This document shows, in pieces, positions 42,459-50,600 of a stretch of 53,611 bases of DNA. Position 1 is the first letter of the stretch. Each line of letters starts with the position of its first letter. The position numbers and the translations under genes were made by a program. The stretch is from an uncultured Lachnospiraceae bacterium (GTDB lineage Bacteria > Bacillota > Clostridia > Lachnospirales > Lachnospiraceae), in assembly GCA_946537305.1 (NCBI GenBank), contig CAMNFR010000011.1:1-53611 (forward strand). The letters are read 5' to 3'. The notes under the pieces are model-generated. The model ran no database searches, was not told where the DNA came from, and saw only the letters and a program-made list of their open reading frames with translations.

Positions 42459-43851
42459 CATTTACGTCGATCTTATCCAGATTTTCTGTGTTGTACTCTG
42501 CTTCGATAGCCTCAACACCTGCAGCGCCGCCGGTAGCAGTCTGTGCGGAACTGGAGGAACCGCCGACCAGGGTCAGGGAGATGCCCGGGAAACCGATGAT
42601 GGCGACCAGAGCGACCACGAACAGAGCGATGTAAGGCATAACGTTCTTCGCAACGACCATGACCGGCAGTTCGCCGACACGGCTGGCCACGAACAGGTTG
42701 ATGCCGATAGGGGGAGTAACAAAGCCGATGGCCAGGTTGACGATCATCATGATACCAAAGTGGATCTCATTGACGCCGACAGCACTTACGATGGGCCACA
42801 GGATGGGGGTCAGCAGCAGGATGGCGGGGCCGCCGTCCATGACCATACCTACCAGGAACAGGAAGATATTCACGATCAGCAGGATCATGAATTTGCTGTG
42901 GAAAGTGGCGATCATGAATTCGCTGACCATGGCCGGGATCTGCAGCATAGCCATGACCTTGGCGAAAGCGGCAGCGGCACCCAGCACGAACAGCAGCGGG
43001 CCGTAGGTCTGTACCGTCTCACGAAGGATCGCGGGGATATCCTGGATCTTCAGGGTGCGGTAAATGAACAGACCGACGATCAGGGCATAAAACACGGAAA
43101 TGGTAGCTGCCTCAGTAGGAGAAGCAATACCGCCGTAGATGGAGCCCAGGATGATAACGGGGGAAAGCAGAGCCCAGAAGCTGGTGAAGAATACCTTCAC
43201 AAAGCCCTTCTGACGAAGCTCGGTCACTTCCTTATTGATCTTCTCTTTATCTTCGCCATGTTTCAGGCAGTAGAATACGGCATAGACCATCAGGCAGCCT
43301 GCAATCAGGAAGCCGGGCAGGATACCGGCGGTAAACATCTTACCTACGGAAGCCTGGGAGTTGGCCATGCAGTACAGCACCATGGGGATGGACGGCGGAA
43401 TAATAACACCCAGGGAACCTGCCACACAGACGGTGGAGACCGTGAACTCTCTGGTGTAGCCCAGGTTCAGCAGGATCGGGATGGTCATGGAACCGACGGC
43501 TGCCACGGTAGCAGGGGCGGAACCGGAAATAGCGCCGTAGAACAGGCAGGTAACGATAACTGCGCAAGGCATACCGCCGGGGATCTTACCAATAAAATAG
43601 GTAAAGAAATCGAACAGCTTACGGGATACGCCGCCGCGGGCCATTACGATACCGGACAGGATGAACATAGGGATGGCCAGCAGCGAGAAGCTGTTGACAC
43701 CTTCCACGCAGTTACGGATAAAGCTGATCGCCGTGATGGAATCCACGCCCATCAGACCAGGTGCCAGGGAGGCGATGGCCATGGAACCGGATACCGGGAT
43801 GGAGGCGAACAGGCAGATTACGAAAATAATAAACAATAATGCCGGTGACAT
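39622..43851 (-). CDS. TRAP large permease (DctM) fused to three DctP substrate-binding domains
   Basis: 1409 residues, far above the ~430 of a normal DctM. Residues 1-425 are a full DctM permease with about twelve membrane segments (FYGAISGSAPATVAAVGSM, PPSIPMVLYC, GGIASPTEAATISV, FVTPPIGINLFVAS). A Gly/Ser linker (~430-462, GGSSSSAQTATGG) leads to three complete DctP domains at about 465-786, 787-1097 and 1098-1409. Each begins YDWFLGTD or YNWFLGTD and keeps FVVQTTAPEVNF, FADQNFRELSTN, KIRTM with the carboxylate-binding arginine, PMAFSEVYTSLQN, DGQENPYEV and LFNAYT. The domains must face outside to work, which tethers three receptors to one permease. DctQ lies 20 bases upstream in the same operon. 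The frame is continuous and has no internal start with a good ribosome site at a domain border. Confidence 0.93.
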   Translation of the reverse strand: MSPALLFIIFVICLFASIPVSGSMAIASLAPGLMGVDSITAISFIRNCVEGVNSFSLLAIPMFILSGIVMARGGVSRKLFDFFTYFIGKIPGGMPCAVIVTCLFYGAISGSAPATVAAVGSMTIPILLNLGYTREFTVSTVCVAGSLGVIIPPSIPMVLYCMANSQASVGKMFTAGILPGFLIAGCLMVYAVFYCLKHGEDKEKINKEVTELRQKGFVKVFFTSFWALLSPVIILGSIYGGIASPTEAATISVFYALIVGLFIYRTLKIQDIPAILRETVQTYGPLLFVLGAAAAFAKVMAMLQIPAMVSEFMIATFHSKFMILLIVNIFLFLVGMVMDGGPAILLLTPILWPIVSAVGVNEIHFGIMMIVNLAIGFVTPPIGINLFVASRVGELPVMVVAKNVMPYIALFVVALVAIIGFPGISLTLVGGSSSSAQTATGGAAGVEAIEAEYNTENLDKIDVNVDNIGEYDWFLGTDSSEDTVTQLYAVKFAELVNYYSDGKMNITVQANGTLGSDNALCESVKTQDGVNFVVQTTAPEVNFIPELAVFDAACVYGDISEVRMALDDESFMETVNGLYEKGGYKLMGFADQNFRELSTNKEVTKIADLAGQKIRTMDNANHLAFWTSCGANPTPMAFSEVYTSLQNNTIDGQENPYEVIVGNKFYEVQKYVVTTNHLPHILALITGSDMYNNLNDDEKAVLDAAVIKAKAYARAQADARADERIAAIEAGGAEVLPFNQNLFNEMQEAAADEWDQIKAVTGEDLFNAYTQYMGQGGSSVSYVAPEVNLDNVGTYNWFLGTDSSEDTVTQLYAVKFADLVNQYSGGKMTITVQANGTLGSDNALCESVKTQDGVNFVVQTTAPEVNFIPELAVFDAACVYGDIADVRTALDDEVFMNTINGLYEKSGYKLMGFADQNFRELSTNVEVNTIADLQGQKIRTMENDNHLKFWTSCGANPTPMAFSEVYTSLQNGTIDGQENPYEVIVGNKFYEVQKYVVTTNHLPHILALITGADMYNNLNDDEKAILDAAVMQAKAYAREQADARAGDRIAAIEAGGSTVMPFNPDLFKEMQDAAQDEWAQIKGVCGEELFNAYTKYMVNINTENVGTYNWFLGTDSSEDTVTQLYAQRFADLVNEYSDGKMTIVIQANGTLGSDNALCESVKAQDGVNFVVQTTAPEVNFIPELAVFDAACVYSDINEVREALDNQAFMDTVSKLYENSGYKLMGFADQNFRELSTNVEVTTIDDLKGQKIRTMENDNHLKFWTSCGANPTPMAFSEVYTSLQNGTIDGQENPYEVIVGNKFYEVQKYVVTTNHLPHILALITGADMYNNLNDDEKAVLDAAVLRAKAYARNQADSRAAARIAAIEAGGSTVLPLNEELFGQMQAAAKEEWDGIRSVVGDELFNAYTGQ

Positions 43852-43871
43852 ATTCGTTTACTCCCCCTTTC

Positions 43872-44372
43872 TTATTTCGCCGATTCTTCAGCAATGGCCT
43901 TTTTCATATCGCGGATATCAAAAAGGATCGACTGCAGATGACGGATGATGGCCAGAATAAATCCGACCACAGGTGCCAGGTAAACGACTGCCATCGGAAG
44001 CCGCAGCGCGGTGGACAGCTGATTGTTGGCAATGGTCTGCTGCAGGTAGCTGATCGCCGAAGGGGTCAGATACGCGAACAGGCATACCATGATGACATCG
44101 ACGATGATCATCAGGATGTAGCGGATCCGGACCGGCAAGGCTTCCAGAAGCATGGTGATCTGGATGTTCAGCTTTTTCCTTGTGCAGAAGCTGATGGACA
44201 GGAACGCCGACCAGATAAACAAAAATCTCGTCAGCTCTTCCGACCACGACAGGGAGTTACGGAAGGCGTAGCGCATGATGACCTGCAAGATCATGATACA
44301 CGCCATGATGCCGCACAGGACAATCATGATGATCTCTTCCAGGTTCTCATCCAACCACTTGATTACTTTCAT
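43872..44372 (-). CDS. dctQ: TRAP transporter small permease (DctQ)
   Basis: 166 residues with four membrane segments and the DctQ motif WSEELTRFLFIW, then RKKLNIQ. It forms the membrane complex with DctM. The ATG at 44372 has AGGAGG seven bases away; a GTG immediately before it is less likely. It is the first gene of the TRAP operon, with the structured leader at 44395-44461 just upstream and the fused permease 20 bases downstream. Confidence 0.92.
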   Translation of the reverse strand: MKVIKWLDENLEEIIMIVLCGIMACIMILQVIMRYAFRNSLSWSEELTRFLFIWSAFLSISFCTRKKLNIQITMLLEALPVRIRYILMIIVDVIMVCLFAYLTPSAISYLQQTIANNQLSTALRLPMAVVYLAPVVGFILAIIRHLQSILFDIRDMKKAIAEESAK

Positions 44373-44394
44373 CACTCTTCCTCCTTTACAGAAT

Positions 44395-44461
44395 GTGATA
44401 AAACCGTACCGGAAATATGCCTACAGGCATAATCCGGCTGCAACTATGCCGATTTTATCAC
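44395..44461 (-). promoter_or_regulatory. Structured leader upstream of the TRAP operon (possible cis-RNA)
   Basis: On the minus strand GTGATAAAATCG (44450-44461) pairs with CGGTTTTATCAC (44395-44406) over 12 pairs, one of them G-U. Inside, CCGGA/TCCGG and ATGCC/GGCAT (loop TGTA) form a second, nearly continuous hairpin. Ten bases separate the outer stem from the dctQ Shine-Dalgarno site. The wobble pair favours an RNA structure over a DNA operator, but an operator cannot be excluded. Confidence 0.55.
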
Positions 44462-44531
44462 TTTCCTAAGGAATATAAAAGAATTACCTTTTATTCTGGT
44501 GAACTTTCGTTAAAATTCGCAAAAAATAAAT

Positions 44532-44573
44532 CAATCCGATGAAAAAATGATAACCGCATTTTTCACCGGATTG
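44532..44573 (-). terminator. Terminator after recG
   Basis: Minus strand: CAATCCGGTGAAAAATG and CATTTTTTCATCGGATTG form a near-perfect stem with a 7-base loop, followed by a T-rich ATTTATTTTTTG, 62 bases past the recG stop. Confidence 0.7.
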
Positions 44574-44634
44574 GTACGTTTAAAGATATGTCAACGAAAA
44601 AGCAAAAACATTGTTCATTCTTTATCTATTACGC

Positions 44635-46689
44635 TTATAGATTAATGTCATTTGCCGTTCCCCGCATGCGATCCATGTGCGCGCGTATGCCGGCATGCTC
44701 CGGGAAGACCAGCTCCGGGTCCTCCTGCAGTACCTGCGCCGCCGCCTCCGAGGCCTGCTGAAGCAGTGCGGCGTCTGTAAAGATGTCCGCCAGTTCAAAG
44801 GCAAGCTCGCCGCTCTGGCGGATGCCGAAGATATCCCCCGGACCTCGCAGCTTCATATCCTCCTCCGCGATGCGGAATCCGTCATTGGATTGATTCAGGA
44901 TCTGCAGCCGTTTGTTCTTGGCCGGGTCGCCGGAGCCATCCACAAAAATGCAGTAGGACTGGTGCTCTCCTCTTCCCACGCGGCCGCGCAGCTGATGCAG
45001 TGCTGCCAGTCCGAAGCGCTCCGCGTTTTCCACCATCATGACTGTGGCATTGGGCACGTTCACGCCAACCTCCACCACCGTGGTGGACACCAGAATGTGT
45101 ATCTCTCCCCGCAGAAAGCGTTCCATCCGCTCGTTCTTTTCTTTTGGCTTCATGCGGCCATGCAGCGTTTCGATCACAACTGCCGGCGGTAGAGCCATAC
45201 GCAGCTTTTCCGCGTAGTCCTGCACATTTTCCGCATCCAGGCCCTCGCTTTCCTCCACCAGCGGACAGATCACGTAGGCCTGCCGCCCGGCCTCTACCTG
45301 TTTTTTTAGGAAAGCGTAAGCCTTGGGGCGGTAGGAGGTATCCACGACTGCGTTCTTGATCTTCTTGCGGCCGCCGGGCAGCTCGTTTACGGCGGAAATA
45401 TCCAGATCGCCATATAGAATAATGGCCAGCGTCCGCGGGATCGGTGTGGCGCTCATCACCAGGATGTGCGGCCGTTCTCCCTTGCCGGAAAACGCCTCCC
45501 GCTGATTCACACCAAAACGGTGCTGCTCATCCGTCACCACCACGGCCAGATCATCATACTGCACCTTCTCCTGGATGAGCGCATGTGTACCTATAATGAT
45601 ATCCGCCTCATGAGAGGCAATCTTCCGCAGTGCCTCCCGCTTCTCCTTTGCGGTCAGCGATCCTGTCAGCAGTACGCATTCGGCGGGGATCCCGGCGGCT
45701 TCGAATACCTTCCGGAAGCTTTCCAGATGCTGTCTGGCCAGCACCTCCGTGGGCGCCATAATCGCGCCTTGGTGGCCGTTTTCCGCTGCCATCGCCAGCG
45801 CCATCTGTGCCAGCACCGTTTTCCCGGAGCCTACATCGCCCTGTACCAGCCGGTTCATCAGGTGTTCTCCGGTGAGATCGCGCCGGATCTCCTCCCACAC
45901 CCGCTGCTGAGCCCCCGTCAGATCGTAGGGCAGACTGTTTTTCAGATTTTCAGCCCAGAAGATCTTTTCAAAGGAAAAGTGGTTGACATCCCGTTCTCTG
46001 GCGTTCTTCAAACGTCTTATCCCCAGAATAAACCAGAAGAATTCCTCAAAGACCAGCCGTCCGCGGGCGTGAAGCAGCTGCCGCTCATCCTCCGGAAAAT
46101 GGATCTCCCGGAGCGTAAAATTCCGCTCCGCGAGCCCGTAGCGCCGCCGCATGTCCGCCGGGAGCGGATCCCGGCTCAGATCCAGGCCATCCAAAGCCTG
46201 GCGCATCCATTTGCGGAATGATTTTGGGGAAAGCTTTCCTCCCAGCGCATAGACCGGCTGCCGCTCTGCCGTCAGCGGCTGATAATCCGCCTCCGAAAAC
46301 AGGGCCGGCTGCTCCATGGATGGTCCAAACTGTCCTCGCGTAAAACGCCCGCGCACGATCACCGCGTCGCCGCGATGCCACTGATTCTTCAGATAGGGCA
46401 TTCTGAACCACGTCAGACGCACCCGCCCGGTCCCGTCGGAAAGCTCTGTGGTGGTCAGCATCAAGCGTGCGGTGCGCTTATTTTCCAGGGATCTTGTCAG
46501 CATCCCGCGAATAGCGCACACCGTGCCGTCCTTCGCCTCCACCACGGAAACAGGCTCCTCGTAGCGCTCATAGCGGGACGGATAGCGCTGTATCAGATCC
46601 CCCACAGACTGGATCCCCATCTTCTGCAGCTCCTCCGCCGCTTTTTCTCCTATTCCCTTGATGGCCGTGATCCGGTCCTCTTCTCTCAT
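44635..46689 (-). CDS. recG: ATP-dependent DNA helicase RecG
   Basis: 684 residues from the ATG at 46689 (MREEDRITAIKGIG), preceded by GAGGG; the frame is open 71 codons further but that part is unrelated to RecG and overlaps the terminator upstream. N-terminal HhH/wedge region (GIGEKAAEELQKMGI), OB fold, Walker A GDVGSGKT near 283, DEQHRFG box near 386, SATPIPRTL, and the C-terminal helicase half with QLRGRVGRGEHQSYC. RecG remodels stalled forks and Holliday junctions. It follows the FakA-like gene, the usual Firmicute order, with a terminator between. Confidence 0.95.
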   Translation of the reverse strand: MREEDRITAIKGIGEKAAEELQKMGIQSVGDLIQRYPSRYERYEEPVSVVEAKDGTVCAIRGMLTRSLENKRTARLMLTTTELSDGTGRVRLTWFRMPYLKNQWHRGDAVIVRGRFTRGQFGPSMEQPALFSEADYQPLTAERQPVYALGGKLSPKSFRKWMRQALDGLDLSRDPLPADMRRRYGLAERNFTLREIHFPEDERQLLHARGRLVFEEFFWFILGIRRLKNARERDVNHFSFEKIFWAENLKNSLPYDLTGAQQRVWEEIRRDLTGEHLMNRLVQGDVGSGKTVLAQMALAMAAENGHQGAIMAPTEVLARQHLESFRKVFEAAGIPAECVLLTGSLTAKEKREALRKIASHEADIIIGTHALIQEKVQYDDLAVVVTDEQHRFGVNQREAFSGKGERPHILVMSATPIPRTLAIILYGDLDISAVNELPGGRKKIKNAVVDTSYRPKAYAFLKKQVEAGRQAYVICPLVEESEGLDAENVQDYAEKLRMALPPAVVIETLHGRMKPKEKNERMERFLRGEIHILVSTTVVEVGVNVPNATVMMVENAERFGLAALHQLRGRVGRGEHQSYCIFVDGSGDPAKNKRLQILNQSNDGFRIAEEDMKLRGPGDIFGIRQSGELAFELADIFTDAALLQQASEAAAQVLQEDPELVFPEHAGIRAHMDRMRGTANDINL

Positions 46690-46721
46690 GTCCCTCTGCC
46701 CCCTGGTCACTCCGTCATGGT

Positions 46722-46749
46722 AAAAAAGCCGGCGCGGATGCGCCGGCTT
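46722..46749 (-). terminator. Terminator after the DAK2 kinase gene
   Basis: AAGCCGGCGC, loop, GCGCCGGCTT, then TTTTTT on the minus strand. It lies 32 bases past the stop at 46781 and just before recG, so recG may rely on read-through or a promoter in the small gap. Confidence 0.9.
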
Positions 46750-46780
46750 CCAAATATCGCATAGTTCTGAACAGTCTCTT

Positions 46781-48481
46781 CTATTCCACCGATACAATAT
46801 AGTAGTAGATGGGCTGTCCGCCGGGGTTGACCTCAACCTCGACATCAGGGAAAAGCTCCGCAAGCTTTTCTTCCAGTGCTCCGGCGTCCTCTTCCGTGAC
46901 ATCTGCGCCGGTATAGATACTGATCAGCTCGCTGGCATCATCTACCATGGCGCCGATCATATCCAGGGTCACCTGCTCGATGGAATCTCCAACGGCTAAC
47001 AGGGAGGAATGATCTCCCAGACCCATGTAGTCGCCCTCGTGAATCTCTTTGTCATCGATCATGGTGTTACGGACGGCATAGGTCACCTGCCCGGTGTGAA
47101 TATCATCCAGGGCGGCGATCATCTCTTCCGTATTGGTCTCCACATCATCCACCGGTGAGTAGGCGATCATGGCCGCGATGCCCTGCGGAATGGTCCGGGA
47201 AGGGATCACCACCAGCTGCTTTTCCTTTTCCAGCTTGGCTGCCTGCTCTGCCGCCAGAATAATATTCTTGTTGTTCGGCAGGATATAGACGGTATCCGCG
47301 TTTACCTTCTCCACGGCCGCCAGCACATCCTCCGTGCTGGGATTCATGGTCTGGCCGCCTTCGATCAGGGCGTCCACATTCAGGCCGCGGAAGATCTCCG
47401 CCAGGCCTTCGCCGATGGAGACGGCCACAAAGCCCACAGGCTTGCGGGGCTCCTGTGCCTTCTTCTCCGCCGCTTCTTTTTCTCTGGCTGCTTTTTCCTC
47501 CGCCGCGATGCGGGAAGCATCTTTGATCAGCTTCTCCTGATGCTCCTCACGCATGTTGTCGATCTTCATGCGGGAAAGGCTGCCATAGGTAAGCGCCCGG
47601 GTGAAGACCACACCGGGGTCATTGGTATGCACATGCACTTTTACGATATCGTCGTCAAAGACCATCACGATGGAATCGCCCAGCCCCTCCAGGAACTCCC
47701 GGAACGCCACGGCCTCGTTATCGTCAAAGTTGCCCTTTTCCAGATTGATGATGAATTCGGTACAGTACCCAAACTTGATTTCTCCCAGGTCATGGGTATC
47801 CGCCAGCACACGCTCACGCACGGCGGCATCTACAGTCTCCGCGGGTTCATCCACGGTCACCACTTCGCCGCGCAGTCCCATCAGCGCGCCCTTCATGACC
47901 TGCATGAGGCCCTGACCACCGGAATCCACCACGCCGGCCTGCTTCAGCACCGGCAGCATTTCCGGCGTCTGCGCCAGCACCTCATCGCCGCGGGCGATGA
48001 TTGCTTCCAGCATCTCCGCCAGATCAGAGGTCTCCGGCACCAGTTCCACGGCCCGATCGGCCATGCCGCGGGCTACAGTCAGGATGGTACCCTCCTTGGG
48101 CTTGATGACTGCCTTGTAGGCCGTCTCCACGGCCCGCTGGAAGGCATTTGCTACCATGGCAGGATTGATTTCTTCGGACTCGCGGATCTCCCTCGTAAAA
48201 CCACGGAGAAGCTGCGACAGAATAACGCCGGAGTTGCCTCTGGCACCGCGCAGGGATCCGGAGGAAATGGCCTTTGCCACATTGGCAAGGGTCACATCCG
48301 TTACGGAAGAGACCTCTTTGGCCGCCGACTGGATGGTCAGCGTCATATTGGTCCCGGTGTCGCCGTCCGGCACGGGAAATACATTCAGGTCATTGATCCA
48401 CTCTTTGTTCTTTTCCAGGTTCTTCGCCGCTGCCAGAAACGCCTGTTTCAGCAGCTGCGCATCTATTTTTCTGATAGCCAC
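46781..48481 (-). CDS. DAK2-domain protein, FakA-like (YloV)
   Basis: 566 residues. The N-terminal kinase-type domain has NDLNVFPVPDGDTGTNM (~30-46) and GARGNSGVILSQLLRG, the ATP/Mg motifs of dihydroxyacetone-kinase L and FakA; the middle domain has DSGGQGLMQV; the C-terminal half is DegV-related (NADTVYILPNNKNIILA). FakA phosphorylates FakB-bound fatty acids for phospholipid synthesis; this call is by homology. A charged Ala/Glu/Lys linker (~310-340) is longer than usual. Start is a GTG with GGGGAGG upstream. It is co-transcribed with asp23. Confidence 0.88.
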   Translation of the reverse strand: MAIRKIDAQLLKQAFLAAAKNLEKNKEWINDLNVFPVPDGDTGTNMTLTIQSAAKEVSSVTDVTLANVAKAISSGSLRGARGNSGVILSQLLRGFTREIRESEEINPAMVANAFQRAVETAYKAVIKPKEGTILTVARGMADRAVELVPETSDLAEMLEAIIARGDEVLAQTPEMLPVLKQAGVVDSGGQGLMQVMKGALMGLRGEVVTVDEPAETVDAAVRERVLADTHDLGEIKFGYCTEFIINLEKGNFDDNEAVAFREFLEGLGDSIVMVFDDDIVKVHVHTNDPGVVFTRALTYGSLSRMKIDNMREEHQEKLIKDASRIAAEEKAAREKEAAEKKAQEPRKPVGFVAVSIGEGLAEIFRGLNVDALIEGGQTMNPSTEDVLAAVEKVNADTVYILPNNKNIILAAEQAAKLEKEKQLVVIPSRTIPQGIAAMIAYSPVDDVETNTEEMIAALDDIHTGQVTYAVRNTMIDDKEIHEGDYMGLGDHSSLLAVGDSIEQVTLDMIGAMVDDASELISIYTGADVTEEDAGALEEKLAELFPDVEVEVNPGGQPIYYYIVSVE

Positions 48482-48501
48482 TTACTGTTCCTCCCCGGGG
48501 A

Positions 48502-48858
48502 TCAGTCGATCACCCGTACCCCTTCCACAAAAATATTGACTCTTCCTACCGGGATGCCGGTAAACTCCTTCACTTTATACTGAACGGTCTCGATCAGATT
48601 GTCGGATACAGCCCCGATGCTTACGCCGTAAGAGACGATTACGTGAAAATCTATCTGGAACTCATTGTCTACCAGGTCAACGCTGATGCCCTTGGCAAGG
48701 CTGTCTTTTTTCAGCAGTTTTACAAGGCCGTCTTTCATGCTGATGGTGGCCATGCCCACGATGCCGAAGCATTCTACGGCAATGGTCCCGGCATACTGAG
48801 CAACTACCTCGGTATCCACCACGATATCGCCCATCTCATTCGTGATCTTACACTTCAT
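48502..48858 (-). CDS. Asp23/Gls24-family protein (YloU-like)
   Basis: 118 residues with the Asp23 fold: VVAQYAGTIAVECFGIVGMA at the start, VDLVDNEFQIDFHVIVSYG and VGRVNIFVEGVRVID at the end. Members act at the membrane in envelope stress; in Firmicutes this gene regularly precedes the FakA-like kinase, as here (20-base gap). GGGAGGAG precedes the ATG. Promoter at 48915-48943. Confidence 0.92.
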   Translation of the reverse strand: MKCKITNEMGDIVVDTEVVAQYAGTIAVECFGIVGMATISMKDGLVKLLKKDSLAKGISVDLVDNEFQIDFHVIVSYGVSIGAVSDNLIETVQYKVKEFTGIPVGRVNIFVEGVRVID

Positions 48859-48914
48859 TGCGGCTCCTCCCTCTTTGCTTCTTGGCGCCGCCGCCTTCCG
48901 GCCGCAGCTTGTTT

Positions 48915-48943
48915 ATTATACTTCAGTATGTGTAAAAAATCAA
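48915..48943 (-). promoter_or_regulatory. Promoter of the asp23-fakA operon
   Basis: Minus strand TTGATT, 17 bases, TATAAT, 57 bases before the asp23 ATG. Confidence 0.8.
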
Positions 48944-48965
48944 ATCCTTCTTTATGAACAGTGCG

Positions 48966-49535
48966 TTAAGAAAATACGTCGAATGTATCCCCGTCTGTTC
49001 CGTCGATCCAGCTGGGCCGGGGCCAGTAGCAGAAATAGACCTTGCCTACAATGGCATCCTTCGTGACCCAGGTATTATCCCAGAACCGGGCATCCCAGGA
49101 GGCATTCCGGTTATCGCCCATACAGAAATAGCAGTCCTCGGGAACGGTCTCCGGGCCGAAATCCTCATCGCCAGGGGTAAACGCATACTCGCGCATTTCC
49201 TCCTTTAAATACGGCTCCGTCAGTTCTGTCCCGTTCACGAACACATGCCCTCCGGTGACCTCTACGGTGTCGCCGGGAACGCCGATCACGCGCTTGACAT
49301 AAGGAGTGCCGGGCTCATCGGGCGCATCGAAAACAACAATGTCGCCCCTGGCAGGTTCCTGGAACCAGTAGCTGCTCTTCAGCCCCATGACCCGCGTCTT
49401 GCGCGGAATCGTGTTTTCCATGGATTCCGTGGGGATGGTGGCGTTGATCAGCAAAACGATGCGGATGAGCAGCACGATCACCAGCATTATGATGTAGGGA
49501 AGAAATTCCTTCACAAATACAGCCTTCTTACTCAA
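48966..49535 (-). CDS. lepB: Type I signal peptidase
   Basis: 189 residues from a TTG at 49535 (MSKKAVFVKEF), with AGGGG six bases upstream. An ATG 14 codons earlier lies inside the hairpin at 49574-49604 and has no ribosome site. One membrane segment (~12-30), catalytic Ser38 in PTESMENT, the catalytic Lys in YVKRVIGVPGD, and GDNRNASWDARFW near the C-terminus. It removes signal peptides of exported proteins such as those of this window. It lies downstream of the SPFH gene. Confidence 0.9.
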   Translation of the reverse strand: MSKKAVFVKEFLPYIIMLVIVLLIRIVLLINATIPTESMENTIPRKTRVMGLKSSYWFQEPARGDIVVFDAPDEPGTPYVKRVIGVPGDTVEVTGGHVFVNGTELTEPYLKEEMREYAFTPGDEDFGPETVPEDCYFCMGDNRNASWDARFWDNTWVTKDAIVGKVYFCYWPRPSWIDGTDGDTFDVFS

Positions 49536-49573
49536 TGGGTGCCCCTTTTCTCTCCCTGCTATAACGCACCAAA

Positions 49574-49604
49574 GCATCCTGCGGCGATTTCGGCCGCAGG
49601 ATGC
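49574..49604 (-). terminator. Terminator-like hairpin after the SPFH gene
   Basis: Perfect 12-base arms GCATCCTGCGGC and GCCGCAGGATGC with a 7-base loop, 46 bases past the SPFH stop; the T-tract (CTTTGG) is weak. Confidence 0.65.
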
Positions 49605-49649
49605 CGTCAGCAGGGAATCCTGTTAATAATTTTTATACTGCGGCGGCCA

Positions 49650-50597
49650 TCAGGCTTCCGCGTCGCCCTCTTTTACGATCTGCGCCAGGGAAGCGATGGT
49701 CCCGGCAGCGCCAGCGATATTGGAGGGAATAATGATCTTGGTAGCTTTTCCGTCCGCTGCCTTGGCAAAGGCTTCCAGACTGCGCAGCTGAATGACAGCC
49801 TCGTCCGCACCGGCTTCCCGGATCAGACGAATACCTTCTGCATTCGCATTCTGTACCTTCAGGATAGCTTCCGCCTGACCTTCGGCCTCGCGGATGGTCG
49901 CTTCCTTCTTTGCTTCCGCGCGCAGGATAGCGGCTTCCTTTTCGGCCTGAGCATCCAGAATAGCCTTTTCCTTATGACCTTCCGCGACCAGGATGGTGGA
50001 TTTCTTTTCACCTTCGGCCTGCAGGATCTTTTCACGTCTCTCACGCTCGGCCTTCATCTGCTTCTCCATGGAATCCTGGATCTCACGAGGCGGGATGATG
50101 TTCTTCAGCTCAACACGATTGACCTTGATGCCCCAGGGGTCTGTAGCAACGTCCAGCTGCGTGCGCATCTGCGTATTGATCAGCTCACGGGAGGTGAGGG
50201 TCTGGTCCAGTTCCAGGTCACCGATGATATTACGAAGCGTGGTAGCGGTCAGGTTCTCAATAGCCATCAGCGGATTTTCCACACCGTAGGCATACAGCTT
50301 GGGGTCAGTGATCTGGAAGAATACGACCGTATCGATCTGCATGGTAACGTTATCCTTGGTGATCACGGGCTGAGGCTTAAAGTCGATGACCTGTTCCTTC
50401 AGGTTCACTCTCTTGGCCACGCGGTCAATGAACGGCACCTTGAAATGTACGCCCACGGACCAGGTGCCAATGTAAGCGCCCAGACGCTCAACGATCATAG
50501 CGGTCGCCTGCGGAACGATCTTTACACAGGAAGCCAGCACCATCAGGATAAAGATGACAACGATTAGAATGAAAATGGTGGACAAAAACTGCGGCAT
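49650..50597 (-). CDS. SPFH/stomatin-like membrane protein
   Basis: 315 residues. N-terminal membrane segment (~6-26, IFILIVVIFILMVLAS), SPFH/band 7 domain ~27-190 (VKIVPQATAMIVERLGAY, GVHFKVPFID, TTLRNIIGDLELDQ), then a long Ala/Glu/Lys coiled coil with repeated EAEK/AEGEKK units (~190-260), as in flotillin and slipin-type proteins that organise membrane microdomains. It follows the NfeD gene by three bases, the usual partnership. AAGGAAGGAG precedes the ATG. Confidence 0.92.
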   Translation of the reverse strand: MPQFLSTIFILIVVIFILMVLASCVKIVPQATAMIVERLGAYIGTWSVGVHFKVPFIDRVAKRVNLKEQVIDFKPQPVITKDNVTMQIDTVVFFQITDPKLYAYGVENPLMAIENLTATTLRNIIGDLELDQTLTSRELINTQMRTQLDVATDPWGIKVNRVELKNIIPPREIQDSMEKQMKAERERREKILQAEGEKKSTILVAEGHKEKAILDAQAEKEAAILRAEAKKEATIREAEGQAEAILKVQNANAEGIRLIREAGADEAVIQLRSLEAFAKAADGKATKIIIPSNIAGAAGTIASLAQIVKEGDAEA

Positions 50598-50600
50598 ACT

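Noticed and set aside
40840-43839. Plus-strand open frame of 999 codons opposite the TRAP fusion
   Set aside because: It is the mirror of a repetitive coding gene on the other strand: three similar His/Gly/Val-rich blocks mirror the three receptor repeats, with no ribosome site and no recognisable domain.
46690-46902. Longer N-terminus for RecG
   Set aside because: The 71 extra residues do not resemble RecG, overlap the DAK2-kinase gene and its terminator, and a ribosome site stands before the later ATG.
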